Part shown: positions 23,934-32,382 of the stretch, piece by piece | How the letters are laid out: the number at the start of each line of letters is the position of its first letter | Numbering within the stretch: the stretch's first letter is position 1 | Source: Acidobacteriota bacterium | GTDB lineage: Bacteria > Acidobacteriota > Terriglobia > Terriglobales > Acidobacteriaceae | Assembly (NCBI GenBank): GCA_013289685.1 | Contig: JABCZL010000009.1 | Location: 186,001 to 250,000, forward strand | Direction: 5' to 3' | Length of the DNA stretch: 64,000 nt | Made by a program: the position numbers and the translations under genes | The notes under the pieces: generated by a model | Seen by the model: the letters and a program-made list of their open reading frames with translations, nothing else | What the model was told of the DNA's origin: nothing | Databases searched by the model: none

Positions 23934-25871
23934 ATGCCAAGTGCACGCGTTGCGTGCAACACGATGTGCGCGCTTATCGATTCGAATCAAACGGGCGCTA
24001 CGGAAACAGACGGCGGCCGGACAAGCAGGCTTTTCCCGGCGGCCAGACTTTTCCCGGCTGCCAGTCCAGCAGTGACCCTCGCCGGAGCCTTCGTCATTTT
24101 GTCATTCAGCCTTGCCTTCATGTTGCCATGGTGGAACCGTTACCTGGGCCTGACCTACCAAGGCTGGCTCCAGTTCTATGGGTTGCGGATACAGCAGGGC
24201 CTGGTGCCTTACCGCGATTTCTATTTGCCCGTCCCGCCCGGTCAGGTGCTGACCATGGCCGCTCTCACTTCGGTATTTGGCAATCGAGTGGTGGTGGGCG
24301 AGATGTTTGGCCTGATTATAGCCCTGGCCCTTTTCTTGGGCCTGTATCTGTGGCTGGCTCGCATCCTTCCCGCTTTCTGGTCGGCGGTCGCCGTTACTGG
24401 CGGCGTGGCATTTTATCTTGGGACTTCCGCCGAGTCGCTGAGTGGCGTGCACCTGGTGTGCGTCGCGTATCCAGTGCTGGCATGTCTGGCTGCCAGTTTT
24501 GCTCTCGATCCAAACGGCGGCGGCCTGCTGTCGCTCTCCCTCGTCGGAGTCCTGGCCGGCGTGTCACTGATGACCAAGCAAACCGCCGGTGTCGCCATCA
24601 CGGTTTCGTTAGGAGCGGCCTTACCCGCGATCATTGCAGCGCGGGGGCGTCGGTGGTATGGCTTGCGTGCGGCGATCATGTTTGCAATCGGTTGGCTGAT
24701 CCCGGTCGGGTCGATCTGCGGCTGGCTTGCGGCCCATGGTGCTGTGCGCAGCTTTTTATCGGACGTGTTTCTGCATGGCGCGTCCAGCAAAGGCTCACTG
24801 GCATCGTTGCTCGGGCGGCAAGCAGTGGGCATCGCAGGCGATCCCTACTTGAGGATCGGTGGCGCTCTCGCACTCGGGACCATAGTCCTGCTGGCCTTCG
24901 TGTACCAGCGCCCCGGAACAGCGAACCGGGCGTGGACGCCGCGATCTGCCTTATGGCTCATTTTCGGGTTTGGAGCGATCGCAATCGGCGTGCTTGTCGC
25001 CGTTGACTACCTGAATGCTCTGCCTTTTGGGCTACAGTGGGCCCGCATCGCATTCCGTAACGGGCCACTTTTTTTTGGTGAACTAGGAGCTCTGATTCTG
25101 CTGGTTCGCTACGGACGACGATTCCTTACTCGCCGATTGAGCTGGCTTGAGGAACAATACCTCCTGGCCTCCACAGCTTCGTTCGTCTACGTGTTTCTCT
25201 CCTCATTCTCATGGGCCTCTGCCGCCACCATGATCATCCCCGCTTTTCCCTTCGTATTTGCCTTCGCTCTGTCGCATGTGCGCAATGACAGGACTGGCCG
25301 GGTTGTGCAAGCAGGGGCCGTGGCTCTCGTGCTATTTGGTGTGGCCACCATGTCTGCGCTGAAAATGCAATCGCCCTTCGCTTGGGCAGACTGGCGCGAA
25401 GGCGAAGTGAAAAGAGCAACCGTGGAGCCAAACTTCCCGGAGCTTCGCGGCCTCAGGGTCACGCCTGAGACGAACCGTTTTCTCGAACGCGTCGTCGCGG
25501 ACATCGAAAGCCACTCCCGGCCTGATGAACCAGTGGCGGAGTTCTGTTGCATGCCCATGCTGTATCAGCTCGCCCACCGAGCACCGGCAACATTTGCCTA
25601 CGTCCACTACATTGACGTGACTCCCGACGACATTTACCGCGCCGACTTGGAAAGACTACAGATGAATCCGCCAGCCGTGGTGGTCATTCTAGAACGATCC
25701 GACGCACAGCTACGAGAAGGGGAGATCATCTTCCGCGGCGGTAAACCAAGCGGCGAGAGAGACCTATGGACCGTGTTGCGGAACCTGGGCCCGGGGTATC
25801 GGCTGGCAGATACTCTGACTACCCCAAACACGAACAAGCCGGTGGATGTGTGGGTCAGGCAAGACCGCTAG
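23934..25871 (+). CDS. Polytopic membrane protein, GT39/PMT-like glycosyltransferase candidate
   Basis: A 645-residue protein with about ten transmembrane segments between residues ~45 and ~480 and a soluble C-terminal ~150 residues. The loop YRDFYLPVPPGQVLTM after the first membrane span resembles the acidic first loop of lipid-linked-sugar glycosyltransferases (GT39/ArnT-like), but the catalytic residues cannot be verified. ATG 23964 (MCALIDSNQ) is an alternative start. It stands apart from the glycosyltransferase cluster at 45-50 kb. Function is not certain. Confidence 0.65.
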   Translation: MPSARVACNTMCALIDSNQTGATETDGGRTSRLFPAARLFPAASPAVTLAGAFVILSFSLAFMLPWWNRYLGLTYQGWLQFYGLRIQQGLVPYRDFYLPVPPGQVLTMAALTSVFGNRVVVGEMFGLIIALALFLGLYLWLARILPAFWSAVAVTGGVAFYLGTSAESLSGVHLVCVAYPVLACLAASFALDPNGGGLLSLSLVGVLAGVSLMTKQTAGVAITVSLGAALPAIIAARGRRWYGLRAAIMFAIGWLIPVGSICGWLAAHGAVRSFLSDVFLHGASSKGSLASLLGRQAVGIAGDPYLRIGGALALGTIVLLAFVYQRPGTANRAWTPRSALWLIFGFGAIAIGVLVAVDYLNALPFGLQWARIAFRNGPLFFGELGALILLVRYGRRFLTRRLSWLEEQYLLASTASFVYVFLSSFSWASAATMIIPAFPFVFAFALSHVRNDRTGRVVQAGAVALVLFGVATMSALKMQSPFAWADWREGEVKRATVEPNFPELRGLRVTPETNRFLERVVADIESHSRPDEPVAEFCCMPMLYQLAHRAPATFAYVHYIDVTPDDIYRADLERLQMNPPAVVVILERSDAQLREGEIIFRGGKPSGERDLWTVLRNLGPGYRLADTLTTPNTNKPVDVWVRQDR

Positions 25872-25950
25872 AGACACCCAGAAATCGGACGACGAAATGC
25901 CCCGCCGGGTCTCGGCCCTGTTTTTTGACTTAGTTACGTTGCTGCTAACC

Positions 25951-28170
25951 CTAGATCTTCTGCAGTCTCTGCACTTCATGCACGCCGGGAATTTTGCGCA
26001 GGCCGGCGATGATCTGCTCGAGGTGCTTGAGGTCCGCGATGTCGAGGACGACTTCAACGCTGGCCTGGCTGTTGGAAGTGTGCGCGGTGATGTTGCGGAT
26101 GTTGCTCTTTGCGTCGCCGATCACTCCCGTGATGCTTTTCAGCATGCCGAAGCGGTCGTCGCAGAAAACGGTCAGCTTCACGGGATAAGCGGTCGGCGTG
26201 CTCTCATCGCGGGCCCACTCAACATCGATCTTACGTTCGGGCTCGTACATCAGATTTGTCACGTTGGGGCAGTGGATGGAGTGCACGGCCACGCCTTTGC
26301 CGCGGGTGATGTAGCCGACGATGCTTTCACCGCGGATGGGATTACAACAGCGGGCGCGGTAGACCATCATGTCGCCCTGACCGCGGACCGTGATGGCGTT
26401 GTGATCGCCGAAGACGCGGCGCACTACGCTGGAGATCCCTCCGGGCTGCGACGTCAGGCCCTCAGATTCGATGTCGCCGGCGATGGAGTGCGTCGCGCCC
26501 GCCGGAAGCAAACGCGCCAGAATCTGCCGCGCGGAATACTTTCCATAACCGATGCCGGACATCAGGTCGTCGGTCTTGCCCAGGCCGTAGGCGGAGGCAA
26601 CTTTCTGCAGTTCTTCGTCCTTGATTTCTTTGAGCGCGATGCGGTACTTGCGTGCCTCTTTTTCGATCAGCTTGCGCCCAATTTCAATCGCGCGCTCGCG
26701 CTGGTGCACGTTGAGCCAGTGCTTAATCTTGTTTCGCGAGCGGGACGACTTGACCAGCCCCAGCCAGTCCCGGCTGGGCTTGTGGCCGGGTTGGGTCAGG
26801 ATCTCGACGATGTCGCCTGAGTGCAGTTTGTGGCGCAGCGGCACCATGCGTCCGTTGACCTTGGCGCCAATGCAGGTGTGGCCGACCTCGGTATGAACGC
26901 TATAGGCAAAGTCGACCGGCGTCGCGTCGCGCGGCAGAACCACGACTTTGCCCTTGGGCGTGAACGTGTAGACCTCCTCGGGATAGAGATCGACCTTCAG
27001 CGTGGAAAGAAATTCGTTGGGATCGCTGACGTCGCGCTGCCACTCGACCACCTGGCGCAACCAGGCAAGACGCTGTTCGTCCTGTGCAGACACCGGGCCG
27101 TCTTTGTATTTCCAGTGGGCGGCGATGCCTTCTTCCGCCATCTTGTGCATTTCCTCGGTGCGGATCTGGATTTCAAACGGCGTGCCGTCTTCCGTGATCA
27201 CCGAAGTATGCAGCGACTGGTAAAAATTCGGCCGGGGCATTGCGATGAAATCCTTGATGCGCCCCGGAACCGGCCGCCACAGGTTGTGAATGATCCCTAG
27301 CACGGCGTAACAATCCTGCAGCGAACGTGTGATCACGCGCATGGCGCAAAGGTCGTAGACCTGATCCACGGAAATGCGCTGGCGCTGGAGTTTTTTGTGG
27401 ATGCTATATAGGCGCTTGATGCGGCTTTCGACGCGCGCCTGAATGCCAGCCTCCTTCAGCTTGTCGGTAATGGTCTGCTGCATTTTGGCGATGAAGGCTT
27501 CGCCTTGCTTGCGACGAGCATTGACCGATTTCTCCACCTGTTCGTAACCGAGGGGATCGAGAAAGCGGAAGCCCAGGTCTTCGAGCTCGCCGCGAATCTT
27601 GCCCATGCCGAGGCGGTGAGCGATAGGCGCATAGATCTCCAGCGTTTCTTCGGCGATCTTGTGCTGGCGGTCGGGCTGCAGGTGCTCGAGCGTGCGCATG
27701 TTGTGCAGGCGGTCGGCCAGTTTAATCAGCACCACGCGAATGTCGTCGACCATGGCCAGCATCATCTTGCGCAGGTTTTCAGCTTGCTGTTCTTCCCGTG
27801 TGGCGAAATCAATCTTGCTGATCTTGGTGACGCCTTCGACGATGTGCGCCACTTGCTCGCCGAACTCCTTGCGTATGTCGACGATCGTGACGGATGTGTC
27901 TTCGACCGAGTCGTGCAGCAGCCCGGCGGCGATCGCGACCGGGTCCATTTTCATCTCGGCGAGAACCAGCGCAACTTCCAGCGGATGGACCAGGTAAGGT
28001 TCGCCGGAGGCGCGAGTCTGACCTTCGTGGTGTTTCAGGGAGTAGTCGTAGGCTTTCTTGACGATGGTGAGATCGTCCTGAGGACGGTTCTCCTGCATCC
28101 GCTTCATCAAGTCGCGGAACTTGGTGAGCGTAAGGGCAGTGGTAGCGATCTGTTGGCGCAAGCTCGCCAT
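25951..28170 (-). CDS. Bifunctional (p)ppGpp synthetase/hydrolase, RelA/SpoT family
   Basis: A 739-residue Rsh protein. The HD hydrolase domain includes YLVHPLEVALVLAEM and GLLHDSVEDT (His-Asp at residues 86-87), so hydrolysis is probably retained. The synthetase domain has RPGRIKDFIAMPRPNFYQSL and FEIQIRTEEMHKMAEEGIAAHW. A TGS domain follows at ~390-450 (VYTFTPKGKVVVLP) and an ACT domain forms the C-terminus (DIADLKHLEQIIAGLRKI). It makes and degrades the stringent-response alarmone. A TATAAT at 28233-28238 on the minus strand is a candidate -10 box 63 bases upstream. It is the only Rsh in the window. Confidence 0.95.
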   Translation of the reverse strand: MASLRQQIATTALTLTKFRDLMKRMQENRPQDDLTIVKKAYDYSLKHHEGQTRASGEPYLVHPLEVALVLAEMKMDPVAIAAGLLHDSVEDTSVTIVDIRKEFGEQVAHIVEGVTKISKIDFATREEQQAENLRKMMLAMVDDIRVVLIKLADRLHNMRTLEHLQPDRQHKIAEETLEIYAPIAHRLGMGKIRGELEDLGFRFLDPLGYEQVEKSVNARRKQGEAFIAKMQQTITDKLKEAGIQARVESRIKRLYSIHKKLQRQRISVDQVYDLCAMRVITRSLQDCYAVLGIIHNLWRPVPGRIKDFIAMPRPNFYQSLHTSVITEDGTPFEIQIRTEEMHKMAEEGIAAHWKYKDGPVSAQDEQRLAWLRQVVEWQRDVSDPNEFLSTLKVDLYPEEVYTFTPKGKVVVLPRDATPVDFAYSVHTEVGHTCIGAKVNGRMVPLRHKLHSGDIVEILTQPGHKPSRDWLGLVKSSRSRNKIKHWLNVHQRERAIEIGRKLIEKEARKYRIALKEIKDEELQKVASAYGLGKTDDLMSGIGYGKYSARQILARLLPAGATHSIAGDIESEGLTSQPGGISSVVRRVFGDHNAITVRGQGDMMVYRARCCNPIRGESIVGYITRGKGVAVHSIHCPNVTNLMYEPERKIDVEWARDESTPTAYPVKLTVFCDDRFGMLKSITGVIGDAKSNIRNITAHTSNSQASVEVVLDIADLKHLEQIIAGLRKIPGVHEVQRLQKI

Positions 28171-28414
28171 GATGGATTATACCCGCGAGGAAAGGGGGCT
28201 CCGGGCAGAGGGCACAACGGGACGCTGCACCAATTATACCTTGCGGTGCTAAGCCTCGCCCCTGCAGTGAGGCACGGACGCAGGGGGAACTCTAGGGCAG
28301 AGTGGAAACCGAAGTCCGGATCGCATTTTGTGTTTCGGTCGTTTTGAAACCTTCGAATTCGCCGCGAGTTTGTTCCGTCGCCCGGCAAGCTGATACAGTG
28401 GCAAGCGGTCAGCC

Positions 28415-29314
28415 ATGATTTCTCGCATTCTTGTCAGTGGCGTTTCCGGGCTCATCGGCGGCGCGCTTCTTCCTACCCTTAAAACCCGCGGATATGAAAT
28501 CACACGCCTGGTGCGAGGCGCGGCCAGCGGCGGAGATCAGATTTCGTGGGACCCCGGAAAGCCGATTGCACCCGACGCTGTTTCCGGCTTCGACGCGGTC
28601 GTCCATCTGGCGGGCGAGAGCATTGTCGGACGCTGGACGAACGAAAAGAAACTGAAGATCCGCGACAGCCGCGTCGCGGGCACGACCGCTCTCGCCGAAG
28701 CGCTGGCACAGGCCAAAGACAAGCCACAGGTATTCGCCTGCAGTTCGGCGATTGGCTACTACGGCGACCGGGGCAATGAGGTGTTGAACGAGGAGAGTGC
28801 ACCCGGCACTGGGTTCCTTCCTGAAGTTTGCCGCGAGTGGGAAGCGGCGACCCAGGCTGCAGTTGACGCCGGCATTCGGACCGTCCAGATGCGCACCGGC
28901 ATTGTACTTACTGCGACCGGCGGCGCGCTGGGGAAGATGCTCACGCCGTTCAAGATGGGCGTGGGCGGAAAGATCGGCGACGGGCAGCAGTGGATGAGTT
29001 GGATTGATATGCAGGATATGGTGGGCGCGATTCATCACATTCTGAAGAGCGATCTGCTACAGGGGCCGGTGAACATGGTCGCGCCCAAGCCGGTGACGAA
29101 CACGGAATTCACTCAGACATTGGCTGGCGTGTTGTCGCGCCCCGCGATCTTTCCCATGCCAGCGTTCGTGGTGAAGCTGGCCTTTGGCGAAATGGGAGAG
29201 ACTGTTCTGTTGGGCAGCCAGCGCGTTGAACCGGCGCAACTGGTGATGAGTGGCTATCCGTTTCGCTTCAACAGCCTGCGCGCGTCGCTGGAGAACATCC
29301 TAAAGACCAAGTAG
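28415..29314 (+). CDS. TIGR01777 family NAD-dependent epimerase/dehydratase-like protein
   Basis: A 299-residue SDR-extended protein. The NAD motif is ILVSGVSGLIGGALLP, followed by VVHLAGESIVGRWT (AGE block typical of this family) and the active-site region SSAIGYYGDRG. The C-terminal ~50 residues (LGSQRVEPAQLVMSGYPFRF) form the DUF1731 tail that defines the TIGR01777/YfcH group. The substrate is unknown. The stop codon TAG lies within a GTAGCGCCGCC repeat. It diverges from the relA/spoT gene. Confidence 0.9.
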   Translation: MISRILVSGVSGLIGGALLPTLKTRGYEITRLVRGAASGGDQISWDPGKPIAPDAVSGFDAVVHLAGESIVGRWTNEKKLKIRDSRVAGTTALAEALAQAKDKPQVFACSSAIGYYGDRGNEVLNEESAPGTGFLPEVCREWEAATQAAVDAGIRTVQMRTGIVLTATGGALGKMLTPFKMGVGGKIGDGQQWMSWIDMQDMVGAIHHILKSDLLQGPVNMVAPKPVTNTEFTQTLAGVLSRPAIFPMPAFVVKLAFGEMGETVLLGSQRVEPAQLVMSGYPFRFNSLRASLENILKTK

Positions 29315-29345
29315 CGCCGCCGTCTCGGCGGGACGCCGCCGCTAC
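29311..29345 (+). repeat. GC-rich palindrome of the GTAGCGCCGCC family
   Basis: GTAGCGCCGCCGTC-TCGGCGG followed by GACGCCGCCGCTAC; the TAG in its first bases is the stop codon of the upstream gene. Close relatives are at 32281 and 43254. It lies between converging genes. Confidence 0.7.
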
Positions 29346-29349
29346 CACC

Positions 29350-29925
29350 CTACCGAACCGGCAAGGCGCAGACTGCGCCATCGGTAAAATTCTCCGCCTC
29401 GATTCCGAAGGCGTGATCGAAGCGGGCGCGATAATTCTCCCAGGCAATCGCGGACGTAAGCTCTACGAGTCCGGCCTCGGTGAAATTCTCCCGCAGGCGG
29501 GCAAACAGCGCGTCGGAAACTTCCACTGGAGTGCGGGTCATGGAGTCGGCATACTCGAGGACGAGCCTCTCTAGTTCCGAAAAATTGAAATCTGTTCGAT
29601 AGTTGCTGAGATTCGCGATTTGCGCCGTCGTGATGCCGCTCGCCCTGCCCACGGCAGAGCCGATGTCGATTCAAAACGGACATCCGATAAGAGTTGCGAC
29701 GCGGAGTTCAGCGAGTCCCTTGAGTTTGTGGTCGACGAGCTTGCTGCTGGCCTGGGATTGCTCCATCTGAGCGTATCCCCAAAGGATTTTGGGATGATGC
29801 GCGGTCACCTGGATCGGCATGATGACGTGGCCGAGTCTGCGTTCGGTCAGGGAATAGACAATCCCCACAAACATGCGCCGGATCAAGCCGCCCTGACTGA
29901 GGGGAGCGCCGGGAATGCGCGCCAT
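29350..29925 (-). CDS. AhpD-like / carboxymuconolactone decarboxylase-family selenoprotein (in-frame UGA)
   Basis: The gene starts at ATG 29925 with AAGGAGG six bases upstream and ends with the TAG near 29350, giving 191 residues if the in-frame TGA at 29673-29671 is read as selenocysteine (residue 85). The reading around it is VATLIGCPF-U-IDIGSAVG, where ordinary relatives have CPFC; thus the redox motif is CxxU (Cys82, Sec85). The frame continues with ordinary family sequence for over 100 codons after the UGA, so a pseudogene is unlikely. A SECIS-like hairpin follows the UGA at the right distance. AhpD-like proteins are a known bacterial selenoprotein family. It probably reduces peroxides or other thiol substrates. 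Confidence 0.85.
29642..29660 (-). promoter_or_regulatory. Putative bacterial SECIS element
   Basis: On the minus strand GCUCUGCC-GUG-GGCAGGGC forms an 8-bp stem (one U-G pair) with a 3-nt loop starting with G. The loop begins 18 bases after the UGA, within the usual bacterial SECIS distance, and lies inside the coding sequence. Confidence 0.7.
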
Positions 29926-29935
29926 GGGAACCTCC

Positions 29936-32191
29936 TTACGAATCTGGCTTGTTTTCACTGCAGGTTGAGGGGTTCATTTCGTCCTGGAGCTTTTTCAGGA
30001 GCTGTGCGCGTTGCTCGGTACTCAACTCACGCTTCAATTCTTCCAGCGCGAGGGCCACGATATGGTAGTGGTGGGCGCCGGCGAACTTGGGATCGGCGGT
30101 GATATTCAGCCACAGCTGGTGCATGAGTTCGACATCTTGCGGGCGCATGCGGGGCGTATGCGGCCCGAGGGCAAATTCGCGAATCGTTCCGTCGGGGGCG
30201 CAAACTTCCAGCGTCAGACGCGGACGCGGCTCCGGCAGGCGCTCCCACGCGTCACCCGTGAGCTTGGCCTGCTCGTCGGCGGTGAGTTTATTCGAAAGCC
30301 CGCACACGACGCGACTGGAATCGAGCCGCTGCGCTGTCACCATGATGGCTTCAAACACATCGGTCGCGGGGACGACCAGCAGCGAGATGGGCTTGCCTTC
30401 CTTTTCGGCCACAGCCACGGCGGCGGTAAAAAGCTCCTGTTCGTAGTGGTCAAAAACCTGGCTGGCCTCGAAAACCGTGCTGCCACTGAAACTGTGTTCG
30501 CGATGATACAGACGGGCGCTCATGACTACCACATCCTGCTTGCCGGTATGAGTGTGGCCAAGCACGTGCCGCAGGTAGTAAAGATTGCGCGGGTCGCGCA
30601 CCGCCACCAGGACGTTGCCCGCCCGCACGCCCATGGCGCCGCTACCGAGTTCCTGATTGCCATAAACGCGGAACTGGTCAAGCTGCTCGGGCTTGCCGTG
30701 GCGCTCTTTGGCGACATGGTGCTCGGAGATGGTGAAGATGGTGAAGAAGACCACACTGAAAACAATGCCGGCGATCGTCGCCTCATACTTGGTGAACAGA
30801 TTCACAATTGCGGTCATGAAGAGCACTGCAGAAATGACGATCAGGCCAAAGGGAAGTTCCGTCTTTCCAATGTGCAAATTCCCCGGAACCTTCCACTCGC
30901 GGTTGCCCGGTTCGGTGAAGCGCAACACCAGCACCGCCAGCGACTTCATGGTGAAACTCCAGATCACCCCAAAGGCGTAAAGCGCGGCCAACTGGTAGAC
31001 GTCTCCCCGGCTCAGCACGATGGTCAGCAACTGCAGGCAGACGATCAGGTTGATGATGCGGTAACTCGTGCCGTAGCGGTGGTGCGGCTTCTGAAACCAG
31101 CTGGTGAGCACGCCATCTTCCGCCACTCGGTTTAGGACGCCATTGGCACCAACGATGGAAGTGTTCTGCGCCCCGGCCAGGATCAGCACCCCAACCAGTA
31201 CGACGAAGCCATGGAACAGGAGTTTCAGGCTGGTCGGCCCCACCAGGTACATGGCGATGCCGCCGATAAGGTTGGCGAAGTAATCGGGGCGCACCTTGTC
31301 CGGGATGATCATCACCGCGAAGAACGAAACCAGCGATGTGAAAAGCAGGCTGTAGAGAAAAATCACCAGCCCGGTCTTCTCCAGATTCTTCAGCTTGGGG
31401 TGTTCGATCTCGCGGTTGACCTGAGCCAGCGTTTCTTCCCCGCTCATGGCCAGCACGGAGTGCCCGAAGCCAACGAACGCAATGATCCAGATCCAGTGGC
31501 TGAACCAGGTTCCATTGAGCCAGCCCAGCGATTCTTTGTTCAGCGGAATCACGCCCGCATGCAGCGGGTTGGGCGGCAACTGAACCGGAGCCCGCAAAAC
31601 CGTAATCGTGCACCAGATGATCAGAATCACCACCATCACGGTCGTAATGGCCATGATCTGCAGCGCCTTCTGGCTGGATTCGTGAATGCCCTGCGTGTTC
31701 TTCCACCAGAAGTAAACCACGATGATGATGGCCAATCCGGCGGCGAAATGGTCGTCGGAAAAACTCAGCGTACGGTGAAAGAAGTACGCGCCAATGTCCT
31801 TGATGAAGCCCGCCAGGTATTGCCCGGCAGAGACCGCACTGATTGGGCCGGTAAGCACATAATCGAACAGCAAAGCCGAGACGGAGAACTTGGCCAGAGT
31901 TCCGCCCATCGCTTCTTTGACGACGCGATAGACGCCGCCACGTACGAACATGCTGCTGGACTCGATGTACAGCGCCCGGACGCAGTAGCTGAACAACATG
32001 ACCGCCAGAATGAACCAGGGTGCGCTTTTGCCAATGACCTTTTCGGCATCACCGCCCGCGTAATATGCGGAGGATGCCAGGTCGGAGAGAACGATCGCAG
32101 AGGCGCGCCAGAACGAGATGAAGGTCAGCATCACCGTAGTGGCGACGAAGACCTTTACTGCCGGTTTTGTACCCTCAGGGGCGGTAGCCAT
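29936..32191 (-). CDS. APC-family amino acid/polyamine permease with soluble C-terminal domain
   Basis: A 751-residue protein. Residues ~10-490 contain about twelve transmembrane helices with APC features (SSAYYAGG..., RGGVYRVVKEAMGG, FVGFGHSVLAMSGEETLAQVN). After the last helix (FSVVFFTIFTI) a ~240-residue cytoplasmic domain follows, with NVLVAVRDPRNLYYLRHVL and ISLLVVPATDVFEAIMVTA resembling universal-stress-type folds. Substrate unknown. The permease gene ends 10 bases before the start of the selenoprotein gene on the same strand, so the two may be cotranscribed. Confidence 0.85.
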   Translation of the reverse strand: MATAPEGTKPAVKVFVATTVMLTFISFWRASAIVLSDLASSAYYAGGDAEKVIGKSAPWFILAVMLFSYCVRALYIESSSMFVRGGVYRVVKEAMGGTLAKFSVSALLFDYVLTGPISAVSAGQYLAGFIKDIGAYFFHRTLSFSDDHFAAGLAIIIVVYFWWKNTQGIHESSQKALQIMAITTVMVVILIIWCTITVLRAPVQLPPNPLHAGVIPLNKESLGWLNGTWFSHWIWIIAFVGFGHSVLAMSGEETLAQVNREIEHPKLKNLEKTGLVIFLYSLLFTSLVSFFAVMIIPDKVRPDYFANLIGGIAMYLVGPTSLKLLFHGFVVLVGVLILAGAQNTSIVGANGVLNRVAEDGVLTSWFQKPHHRYGTSYRIINLIVCLQLLTIVLSRGDVYQLAALYAFGVIWSFTMKSLAVLVLRFTEPGNREWKVPGNLHIGKTELPFGLIVISAVLFMTAIVNLFTKYEATIAGIVFSVVFFTIFTISEHHVAKERHGKPEQLDQFRVYGNQELGSGAMGVRAGNVLVAVRDPRNLYYLRHVLGHTHTGKQDVVVMSARLYHREHSFSGSTVFEASQVFDHYEQELFTAAVAVAEKEGKPISLLVVPATDVFEAIMVTAQRLDSSRVVCGLSNKLTADEQAKLTGDAWERLPEPRPRLTLEVCAPDGTIREFALGPHTPRMRPQDVELMHQLWLNITADPKFAGAHHYHIVALALEELKRELSTEQRAQLLKKLQDEMNPSTCSENKPDS

Positions 32192-32280
32192 GCTTCAGCG
32201 GGAACTTCCGTAAAGGCTAAACCATTGAAGATAGCACAGGGAGGGTCGGGACGTTCGCCTGCACCTTGTCAATCGCAAAC

Positions 32281-32357
32281 GTAGCGCCGCCGTCCCGGCG
32301 GCTGTCGTGGCAGCGTCCTCGCTGCCACTGCGTAAGAGAGCCAAGCCTGGCGAGCCG
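32281..32357. repeat. Compound GC-rich hairpin repeats (GTAGCGCCGCC and GTGGCAGCG types)
   Basis: GTAGCGCCGCC-GTCC-CGGCGGCTGTC is followed by GTGGCAGCG-TCCT-CGCTGCCAC and then by a GGCGAGCCGGCGAGACGCC segment. The order GTAGCGCCGCC hairpin then a TCCT-loop hairpin is the same as at 43254. It lies between the permease start and the DUF885 gene end. Confidence 0.7.
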
Positions 32358-32382
32358 GCGAGACGCCAGCGCCACGAACCGA

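Noticed and set aside
29350-29958. Frame interrupted by TGA as a pseudogene or two separate genes
   Set aside because: The frame is the same on both sides, family sequence continues unbroken, the TGA falls on a redox Cys position and a SECIS-like hairpin follows.
30011-31135. Long open frame on the plus strand opposite the APC permease
   Set aside because: It is antisense to conserved membrane helices, has shadow composition (Gln/His/Arg-rich) and no recognisable domain.
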